DNA of 64,000 bases from Streptomyces sp. B21-083 (GTDB taxonomy: Bacteria; Actinomycetota; Actinomycetes; Streptomycetales; Streptomycetaceae), in assembly GCF_036898825.1 (NCBI RefSeq), contig NZ_JARUND010000001.1, forward strand, positions 5,270,001-5,334,000, written 5' to 3'. How positions within the stretch are numbered: position 1 is the stretch's first letter; every line of letters begins with the position of its first letter. The translations under genes and the position numbers were made by a program. The notes below the pieces were generated by a model. It was not told the DNA's origin. It saw only the letters and a list, made by a program, of their open reading frames with translations, and made no database searches. This document shows, piece after piece, positions 54,459 to 61,549 of this stretch.

Positions 54459-55292
54459 TCAGCGCAGTCCGGCGAAGAGATCCTTCTCGGGTACGGCCGC
54501 GCCGGTGGCGTCCTGGACACGTAGGAAGGTCTCCGTGCCCATCAGCTCGCCGAACCTCTCCTTGCCCATCTTGAGGAAGAAGATGTTCTCGCCCTGACTG
54601 GCGTGCGCGGCCAGCGCGTCGAACTTCTGGCCGCTGTACGCGGTGGTGTCCACCCATGTGGTGATCTCGTCGTCGGGGAGGCCGATCTCGGCCAGCGCGG
54701 CCATCTCGGCGGGATCCGGCTCCGGCATGTCCTCCTGGAACTCGCGGATGGTCTCGCCGAACCGCCGCATCATCGAGCGGGGCATCGTCGTCCAGTACAC
54801 CTTCGGTGTCAGCGCGGTCATCTCCAGCGCCGCCATCGTGATGCGGTGGGCCTGGATGTGGTCGGGGTGGCCGTAGAAGCCGTTCTCGTCGTAGGTGACG
54901 ACCACATCGGGCTGGTAGTGCCGCATGAGTTCCGCGAGTCGGGCGGCGCCTTCCTCCACAGGGGTCTGCCAGAAGGACGTGGGGGCGTCGTTGCTCGGCC
55001 AGCCCATCATCCCGGAGTCGGCGTAGTCCAGCATCTCCAGGTCGCTGATCTTCAGGACCCCACAGCTCGCCTCGAGTTCCTGACGGCGCAGCAGGGCGAT
55101 CGCCGCCGGATCGTGCCCGGGATCGCCAGGCTTGACACCCCCCGGTCCGTCACCGCAACCGCCGTCGGTACAGGTCACGAGTACCGTGCGTACGCCCTCC
55201 GCCGCGTATCGCGCGAGGATCCCTCCGGTTCCGGTGGCCTCGTCGTCGGGGTGGGCGTGTACTGCCATGAGCGTCAAGGGCCGGTCAGTCAT
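54459..55292 (-). CDS. PIG-L family deacetylase
   Basis: 277 residues, ATG 55292 with AGGAGG eight bases upstream. Zinc-binding AHPDDEATGTGG and GHPDHIQAHR are the family's two motifs. Similar to mycothiol-pathway deacetylases/amidases (MshB, Mca) but without features that separate those from other PIG-L enzymes. Cytosolic; hydrolyses an N-acyl group on a sugar or conjugate. Confidence 0.9.
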   Translation of the reverse strand: MTDRPLTLMAVHAHPDDEATGTGGILARYAAEGVRTVLVTCTDGGCGDGPGGVKPGDPGHDPAAIALLRRQELEASCGVLKISDLEMLDYADSGMMGWPSNDAPTSFWQTPVEEGAARLAELMRHYQPDVVVTYDENGFYGHPDHIQAHRITMAALEMTALTPKVYWTTMPRSMMRRFGETIREFQEDMPEPDPAEMAALAEIGLPDDEITTWVDTTAYSGQKFDALAAHASQGENIFFLKMGKERFGELMGTETFLRVQDATGAAVPEKDLFAGLR

Positions 55293-55571
55293 GAAGCAGT
55301 CCTCCTGCGGAAAAAACGTATTGATCCAAGTGGGCCCGTACGGCGCTGGTCCCTCGTCGGTGCAACCGTGCCGACCGGACCGGCTGTTCCCGGCGCGGCC
55401 GTCCGGCTTCCAGGTGTGGGCTACCGGCCCGTGGTCGGCGAGGTGCGGTCGTGACACGAATGGACCCTCTTTTGCACCCCATTTGCGCTGATTGGGGAAC
55501 GCGAAGGGTGCAATAGCCCTCCTTCTGTGTGAAGGAAACCGCACGGGTAGGGAAATCGGGTATCAACCGGT

Positions 55572-56870
55572 ATGGGTCTGACCAGCGAGACGACTGTGTA
55601 TGTGATGGCGGCCCTCGCCGTCGTGGGCGTGGCACTGATGGTCTGGTCGTGGCCACGGTTCGCCCGGCAGGGACTGTGGCAGGTGCTCGGACGACTGGTG
55701 GCCATCGGGACGACCCAGGTGGTGATCATCGTGGCGTTCGCGTGCTGGCTGAACTCGTCGTACCAGTTCTTCGGATCGTGGGGTGAACTCTTCGGCCGCG
55801 TCGAGACCGCCCCCGTCGGGGTGACGCAGGCGGGGGACGGCGGAGTCGGCACGGCGACCGACGTCGCCCTGAAGGGGGCGCTGGTACAGCCGGCCACCGA
55901 CGAGCAGCTGAGCCAGGTCGGTGGACTGCCCACCGGTCCTGCCGCGGTGAACGGGCGGGTGGAGTCCGTGAAGATCGTCGGACGCCGCACCGGCGTGGTC
56001 GACCCGGCCTTCGTCTACTTGCCGCCGCAGTACTTCCAGAAGGCGTACCAACGGCAGCGCTTCCCGGTGATCGTGGCACTCAGTGGCTACCCGGGCAGCA
56101 TCTTCAACCTCGCGCAGCATCTGCGGGTGCCCCAGATCGCCGGTGAGCTGCAGAAGAGCGGTCGGATGCAGCCGACCATCATGGTGATGATCCGGCCGAC
56201 GGTCGCCCCACCGCGCGACACCGAGTGTGTGAACGTACCGGGCGGTCCGCAGACAGAGACCTTCCTGGCCAGGGATCTGCCGGACGCCCTGAAGTCCTCC
56301 TATCGGGTGGGTCGTGCCGCCAGTGCCTGGGGTGTCATGGGCTACTCCTCCGGCGGCAGCTGCGCCCTTCAGCTGACGATGCGCGATCCGCACGTGTACA
56401 CGACGGCCGCCGCCCTGTCGCCCGACTACAAGGTCAAGGACGATCCGACGACCGGCAACCTCTTCGGCAGCGGACCGGACCGCGCCGAGCGGAGCAACGG
56501 CCACGACCTGATGTGGAGGCTGAGGCATCTGCCGGTTCCCCAGGTCTCCGTACTGGTGGCCGAGAGCAAGCACGGTGAACGCGGCTATCCGCAGACGCAG
56601 GCCTTCCTCCGAGCCGTCAGGGCGCCCATGCGCGTCGTGTCGATTCTGCCCGAGCACGGCAGCCACAACTTCCCGACCTGGGTGCAGGAGATGCCCCCCG
56701 CTCTGGCGTGGATGAACCAGCAGCTGACGTTCCCCCAGGACGTCGTGCCCCGCCACCACAAGAAGAAGGGGTCATCGGTCGCCGACCCCTCGAAGTCCCC
56801 GAAGTCCCCGAAGCTCGCTCACGCCCCCCTGCGCGCCGACGGCCCGGACCTCCCGCCCACCGTTCCGTGA
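55572..56870 (+). CDS. membrane-anchored alpha/beta hydrolase (esterase D/antigen 85-like)
   Basis: 432 residues from ATG 55572, weak ribosome site. Two N-terminal helices (YVMAALAVVGVALMVWSWP and VVIIVAFACWLN). Then an exported hydrolase domain with FPVIVALSGYPGSIFNLAQH, nucleophile WGVMGYSSGGSCALQL, acidic region VAESKHGERG, and His in PEHGSHNFPTW. The Gly-Tyr-Ser-Ser-Gly-Gly nucleophile and layout match the esterase D/antigen 85-type family. The Lys/Ser/Pro tail (PSKSPKSPKLAHAP) is low complexity. Substrate unknown. Confidence 0.88.
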   Translation: MGLTSETTVYVMAALAVVGVALMVWSWPRFARQGLWQVLGRLVAIGTTQVVIIVAFACWLNSSYQFFGSWGELFGRVETAPVGVTQAGDGGVGTATDVALKGALVQPATDEQLSQVGGLPTGPAAVNGRVESVKIVGRRTGVVDPAFVYLPPQYFQKAYQRQRFPVIVALSGYPGSIFNLAQHLRVPQIAGELQKSGRMQPTIMVMIRPTVAPPRDTECVNVPGGPQTETFLARDLPDALKSSYRVGRAASAWGVMGYSSGGSCALQLTMRDPHVYTTAAALSPDYKVKDDPTTGNLFGSGPDRAERSNGHDLMWRLRHLPVPQVSVLVAESKHGERGYPQTQAFLRAVRAPMRVVSILPEHGSHNFPTWVQEMPPALAWMNQQLTFPQDVVPRHHKKKGSSVADPSKSPKSPKLAHAPLRADGPDLPPTVP

Positions 56871-57517
56871 TCGGCGCAGGCGCTGATTATCTCGCTGTCG
56901 AGCGCACAGAAATCTATGTTCGCTGGAGTAGACATTGAGGGGCTCTCTGGCTATGGTTTCTCTCGTAGCCCAGAGAGACAGCAGGGCCTGGCAGACACGA
57001 ACTGCCGGGCGGCAGTACCGCAGTTGAAGTTCGCAGAACGGTGCGGTGGTGGAGTTCCGAAGCCAGGGTTGTCGCAGGACGGCGACGGGACTGACGACCG
57101 GACCGGGTGGCCCGCAGTGATCAGGGGCCGCCAGTTCGCAACATCCAGCAGCGAAGGCAGTGAGCAGTACCTCGGTGAAGGCGTCGGCTGCGGGCGCGCG
57201 CACCGGGAAGTTCGCATCACCAGCAGTACGCATTACCCGCTTGGTAAGTGATTGGTCCCAGAGGGAAGAACGGAGGAGCCGAGCGCCATCAGGATCGCCC
57301 GGGCCGAAGCATTGAACCCGGGTACCGCAGGACATCGATAGTGAGGTGGTCTCCGGTCAAGCAACCGCGATCCCAGCACCCCCGACAGCGACTGGGTCGG
57401 GTCTGCGGAAACAGAAGGCCGGCGCGTTATCAGGGCCGGCAGATGGTGTAGCAGTTCCTTCGGGGCCCTGGTGCGATAGGCACCAGGGCCCCTCCACGCG
57501 TTCCACAGAGAGGTGCG
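56871..57517 (+). other. gene-poor leader region, 647 bases, with two hairpins
   Basis: Codon-like signal is poor in all frames and composition is less GC-rich than the neighbours. One stem-loop (CTCTCTGGCTA at 56943-56953 with 56966-56977, one bulge) lies near the start; the second is listed separately. Frames of about 111 and 187 codons exist on opposite strands but look random. It may encode a non-coding RNA, or be decayed sequence. Confidence 0.5.
57462..57492 (+). promoter_or_regulatory. 13-bp perfect hairpin in the leader of the MerR-like gene
   Basis: GGGGCCCTGGTGC (57462-57474) pairs exactly with 57480-57492 around loop GATAG. It ends 25 bases before the start codon and 14 or so bases before AGAGAGG. 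It could end an upstream transcript or act as an attenuator or translation control element. Confidence 0.65.
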
Positions 57518-57856
57518 ATGACAGCAGACGACTCTTTCGGCCGGCTCGATGACGACGACTACCCCGCCTACACCATGGGCCGGGCCGCCGAGATGCTCGG
57601 CACCACGCAGGGCTTCCTCCGCGCCATCGGCGAAGCCCGCCTCATCACCCCGCTGCGCTCCGCCGGCGGACACCGCCGTTACTCCCGCTACCAGTTGCGG
57701 ATCGCCGCCCGCGCCCGCGAACTCGTCGACCAGGGCACTCCGATCGAGGCCGCCTGCCGCATCGTGATCCTCGAAGACCAGCTGGAGGAAGCCCAGCGCA
57801 TCAACGCCGAACACCGCCGCGCAGCCGAGCCGGCGAACCCGACGGCCGCCGCCTGA
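57518..57856 (+). CDS. BldC/MerR-type small DNA-binding protein
   Basis: 112 residues, ATG 57518. A winged-helix-like motif, YTMGRAAEMLGTTQGFLRAI, GEARLITPLRSAGGHRRYSR, follows the MerR/BldC pattern. A helix ILEDQLEEAQRINAE follows and may be a short coiled coil. No effector domain, so it probably works as a dimer or in cooperative arrays like BldC. Regulon unknown. Confidence 0.9.
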   Translation: MTADDSFGRLDDDDYPAYTMGRAAEMLGTTQGFLRAIGEARLITPLRSAGGHRRYSRYQLRIAARARELVDQGTPIEAACRIVILEDQLEEAQRINAEHRRAAEPANPTAAA

Positions 57857-57905
57857 GAAGGCTTTCGGCGTCTCGCGCTCCGAGGCGTCGGTGCCGCCCG
57901 CCGCG

Positions 57906-58307
57906 TCACCCCTCGTAGACCGTCCCCGCCTCGACGAAACAGAGCGAGTTCCCCCAGGGATCGTCGACGTAGAACGACCGCTCGCCCCATGGCCGTACCG
58001 CGATCTCACCCGCCGACGCGCCGTGCGCGTCCTCGGTCGACAGGCAGCCCAGCCCACGAGCGCGGTCGAACACGTCGCCGAGGCTTCGTACGGTGAAGTA
58101 GAGCGACTTCGGCAGCCGGTGGACGCTGCCGTGGCCGGACACGTCCAGCACCTGCAGAGTGACCGCACCGCAGGGGAAGTAGCACCGCGCACCCGCCTGC
58201 CTGCGGCCGGTCGTCCCGAGCAAGGCCGAGTAGAACGTGACCGCCTCGTCGAGGTTCGCCACCTCGATGTTGAGGCGGAACAGGATCGGGTCGTCGTTGG
58301 CGGTCAT
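57906..58307 (-). CDS. VOC-family protein (glyoxalase/bleomycin-resistance fold)
   Basis: 133 residues, ATG 58307 (TGAGGAA eight bases upstream). LFRLNIEVANLDEAVTFYSA, SLYFTVRSLGDVFDRARGLG, and RSFYVDDPWGNSLCFVEAG are the family's repeats. Metal-ligand positions are partly non-standard, so it may bind rather than convert a ligand. Two cysteines (ARCYFPCGAV). Confidence 0.88.
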   Translation of the reverse strand: MTANDDPILFRLNIEVANLDEAVTFYSALLGTTGRRQAGARCYFPCGAVTLQVLDVSGHGSVHRLPKSLYFTVRSLGDVFDRARGLGCLSTEDAHGASAGEIAVRPWGERSFYVDDPWGNSLCFVEAGTVYEG

Positions 58308-58657
58308 GGCTGTTCCTCAGTCGTAGAACACGTAGGGCACGTAGGACGTCACGTCCCTTCCGCACTGCCGGTGTCTCTGTCCGCCGGACGATACTCAGCG
58401 CGCTCGCCGAATGTCGTCAACTCGACCGGAGTGCGCCCTTTGTGCCCGCTCGGTGACGACCTTCACGCGCACGGGAGTCTGCTCACCGGCAGCCCAACTC
58501 CCCCTGGTTGCACGTGTCTTGATGTACGGAAGGGGCGGAACTTGTGCGAATGCCGTGTGCGGAGGTGACAGGGTGTTCGAATGTGCTGCATTTAGTGCGT
58601 CGGGGGAGCCCGGGGCCCGTGGGGTTCCCAGGGCACTGACCATGAGGAGGAACAGAA
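58308..58657 (+). other. intergenic region, 350 bases
   Basis: Divergent space between the VOC gene and the large secreted hydrolase gene. Promoters for both should lie here. An AGGAGG ribosome site is at its right end. No gene seen. Confidence 0.5.
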
Positions 58658-61453
58658 GTGATCCGTGTCTCGCGCGTGACGGCCGCTGTGACAGCGGCCC
58701 TCGCGCTGGCGCTGGCGTCGCCGGGGGTGGCGCAGGCCTCGCCGGAACCGGAGCCCGGGCGGCCGACCGCTCCCGTGTCTCCGGGACTTCCCCAGGGCTG
58801 GCTGACCACCGGTTCCGGGGATTCGGCGGAGCTCGTATGGCGCTCGCCCGAGAAGGTGCCGGTGGGCGATGCCCAGGTCGAGTTCCGCAGCGGGGAACGG
58901 CTGTTGGGTGTCCCCAGACCCGCCGCTGACGGGCGCACCTTCAGGCTTCCGCTCGACGGCGTGCGCCTCGGCAGGACGGACGATCTGCGGGTCGAGGCCG
59001 CGGGGCGCCGTCTGGACGCGGCCGGAGTGAACGCCACGGCCCGTGAACGCCGTAGACCCGACAACTCATCGAGTCCGTCGCGTCTGCCCCAGGCGGCGAC
59101 CGTGAACAAGGTCGACCCCGGCGTGGCCGGCTCGTTCCGTACGACCAGCGGCGAGTACTCCCTGCCGTCCGTCCAACTGCCCGGCTACGACACGGGCGTG
59201 GAGATGAAGGCCGTGGTGGTCGCGCCGGTGGGCGCCACGGGCAGCCGTCCGCTCGCGCTGTTCCTCCACGGGCGCCACGGCACCTGTTTCAAGGGCGACG
59301 ACGTTACCCTCGACTGGCCGTGCCCGGCCGACTACGAGCCGGTGCCGAGCTACCGCGGCTACCTGCACGACCAGCAACTCCTCGCCTCCCAGGGCTATGT
59401 GACGGTCTCGATCTCGGCCAACTCCGTCAACGCCCAGGACTGGCAGGCCGACGACGCCGGCGCCCAGGCCCGCTCCTCGCTGGTACGGCTGCACCTGGCC
59501 CACTGGGCGGACTGGGCCGCCGACCCGTCCAAGGCCCCCGACGTCGTACGACGGGCACCCCGCGCCGACCTCGGCCGGGTGCTGTTGGTGGGCCACTCCC
59601 GTGGCGGCGAGGGCGTCGACAGGGCAGCGCTGGACAGCCTCGCCCCGCCCCCCGCCGACCAGGACGGCTACCACGGCCCGACCCGCTGGAAGATACGCGG
59701 AACCGTCCTCATAGGCCCCACGATCTTCGGCCAGAACCCCGCACCCGACGTGCCGTCCGTGACGATCCTGCCGGGCTGCGACGGAGACGTCATCGACCTG
59801 CAGGGCGAGTACTACGTCGACGGCACCCGAGAGGTCAGCCGCGGCAAGGCCCTGCACAGCGCGGTCTACATGACGGGCGCCAACCACAACTACTTCAACA
59901 CCGAGTGGACCCCCGGCCAGGCCACGGCACCGGCCTCGGACGACTTCTCCTACGGCGGCGAAGAGCACGACCCCGTGTGCTCGCCGGGTACCGCCGGCCG
60001 GCTCACCGCCGCGCAGCAGCAGAAGGCGGGCTCGACGTACATAGCCGCGGCGGCCCGTCTGTTCGTCGCCGGTGACGACCGGGTCCGCCCGCTGCTCGAC
60101 GGATCCTCCGCGCGCGCCCTCTCCGCCGGACCCGCCCGTGTCCTCACCCACGCCGTCGGCGCCGCCCGTTCGGGGGCGTTCCTGCCCGCCGCCTCCGCCA
60201 AGGTCAGCGGCGGCCGGCTGTGCGCCCAGGTGGACCCGGACCCGAAGGTCTCCTGCCTGGACCCCGCGCTCAACACGGCTTCCCCGCACTTCGCCGAGTG
60301 GCGCAGCGTGGCACCCGGCAAGGAGCCGGACCGGTACGCGCTGGCCATGAACTGGACCCGCTCCGGCGCCGCCACCGGGTTCAGCCCCGCCCGCCCGGTC
60401 GCCCTGTCCGGCGCGAAGTCGCTGAGCCTGCGCGTGATCGTGCCGCCGAACACCACCGGCACCCAGCTGGACATCGCCCTCAGCGACACCTCCGGCAAGC
60501 GGGCGAACCTCGGCCGGGTCCGCGTCGACGGTCTGTCGGGCACCTCCCGTACCTCCTCCTACTGGGCGCGCGAGGTCCGCGTACCCCTGTCCGCCGAGAC
60601 CGGCAGGCGCATCGACCTCGGCCACGTGAAGACCCTGCACCTGACCCCTCGTACCGGGTCCGGGACGGCATGGCTGGTGGACGCCTACGGCTGGCGCCCC
60701 GGCACCCCCGCCGTCGAGCCCGCGAAGCTGGCGCGCGTGGACGTCGGCCACCTGACCGTCAAAGAGGGCGACTCCGGCTCGCGCACCTACCAGGTGCCGG
60801 TACGGGTGTCGGGGTCGGGCAGCGGTGAGGTCCGGCTGTTCGTGGACGAGCCGGGCAGCGCCTTCCCCGTCGCGCGCACGGTCAAGGTCCGGGCCGGCAC
60901 GCACGTCGACATACCGGTCACGGTCGAGGGCAACACCCGCTACAGCTCCGACACGGACCACCGGGTGGCCGTCAAGACCGTACGCGGCGCGGTGATCGGC
61001 TCCTACCTGGGCGGCGTCACCGCCGAGAACGACGACCCTCAGCCCACGGTGACCATGACACCGGTCGCCGACCAGGTCACCGAGGGCCGACCACTGGTCT
61101 GGCGGATCAGCCTCAACACGGCCGCCGACGTCGCCACCTGGACGGACCTGCAGCTGCTGCCCGTCTCCGAGGGCCCCGAACTGTCCACCAAGGACGTCCC
61201 CGCGACGTGGCTGAACGAGAACTTCGGAGCCTCACCGGATCCGGAGCGACCCCTGTCCGCCCTGCCGAACGGCGCGGTGCTCCTGGGTGAAGTGCCCGCG
61301 GGCAGCCTGAGCATCGACGTGTCCGTACCCACCGTCACCGACCAACTGACCGAGAACACGGAGTCACTGCGCCTGCGCCTCTGGACCTACGACCCCGCTG
61401 GAGAGTCGGTCGAGGGCCCTGAGTTCACCGGCACGGTGAGCGACGCCTCCTAG
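58658..61453 (+). CDS. large secreted alpha/beta hydrolase with C-terminal beta domains
   Basis: 931 residues from GTG 58658 (AGGAGG seven bases upstream). Signal peptide VTAAVTAALALALASPGVAQ. The hydrolase domain starts near residue 190: ALFLHGRHGTCFKGDDVTLD, nucleophile VLLVGHSRGGEGVD, and His in TGANHNYFNTEW. A Cys pair is near DWPCPADYEPV. The C-terminal half holds beta domains, including Calx-beta-like segments (VKEGDSGSRTYQVPVRVSGS, TENTESLRLRLWTYDPAGE). I do not know the substrate. Confidence 0.88.
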   Translation: MIRVSRVTAAVTAALALALASPGVAQASPEPEPGRPTAPVSPGLPQGWLTTGSGDSAELVWRSPEKVPVGDAQVEFRSGERLLGVPRPAADGRTFRLPLDGVRLGRTDDLRVEAAGRRLDAAGVNATARERRRPDNSSSPSRLPQAATVNKVDPGVAGSFRTTSGEYSLPSVQLPGYDTGVEMKAVVVAPVGATGSRPLALFLHGRHGTCFKGDDVTLDWPCPADYEPVPSYRGYLHDQQLLASQGYVTVSISANSVNAQDWQADDAGAQARSSLVRLHLAHWADWAADPSKAPDVVRRAPRADLGRVLLVGHSRGGEGVDRAALDSLAPPPADQDGYHGPTRWKIRGTVLIGPTIFGQNPAPDVPSVTILPGCDGDVIDLQGEYYVDGTREVSRGKALHSAVYMTGANHNYFNTEWTPGQATAPASDDFSYGGEEHDPVCSPGTAGRLTAAQQQKAGSTYIAAAARLFVAGDDRVRPLLDGSSARALSAGPARVLTHAVGAARSGAFLPAASAKVSGGRLCAQVDPDPKVSCLDPALNTASPHFAEWRSVAPGKEPDRYALAMNWTRSGAATGFSPARPVALSGAKSLSLRVIVPPNTTGTQLDIALSDTSGKRANLGRVRVDGLSGTSRTSSYWAREVRVPLSAETGRRIDLGHVKTLHLTPRTGSGTAWLVDAYGWRPGTPAVEPAKLARVDVGHLTVKEGDSGSRTYQVPVRVSGSGSGEVRLFVDEPGSAFPVARTVKVRAGTHVDIPVTVEGNTRYSSDTDHRVAVKTVRGAVIGSYLGGVTAENDDPQPTVTMTPVADQVTEGRPLVWRISLNTAADVATWTDLQLLPVSEGPELSTKDVPATWLNENFGASPDPERPLSALPNGAVLLGEVPAGSLSIDVSVPTVTDQLTENTESLRLRLWTYDPAGESVEGPEFTGTVSDAS

Positions 61454-61503
61454 CGGAGCACCACCACCTCGCGGCGAGAAGCCAAGTAGCCGGGGAGCCG
61501 TGG

Positions 61504-61535
61504 CGGGGCCGCGGGCTGTCGAGCCTGCGGCCCCG
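61504..61535 (+). terminator. bidirectional hairpin before the xyloglucanase
   Basis: CGGGGCCGCGGGC (61504-61516) pairs with 61523-61535 with one G-T pair; followed by TT. Serves the convergent hydrolase and GH74 genes. Confidence 0.78.
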
Positions 61536-61549
61536 TTCTGGTGCTGGGG

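Noticed and set aside
56916..57251. 111-codon plus-strand frame in the gene-poor region
   Set aside because: Poor third-position GC pattern, no ribosome site, no domain; left as non-coding.
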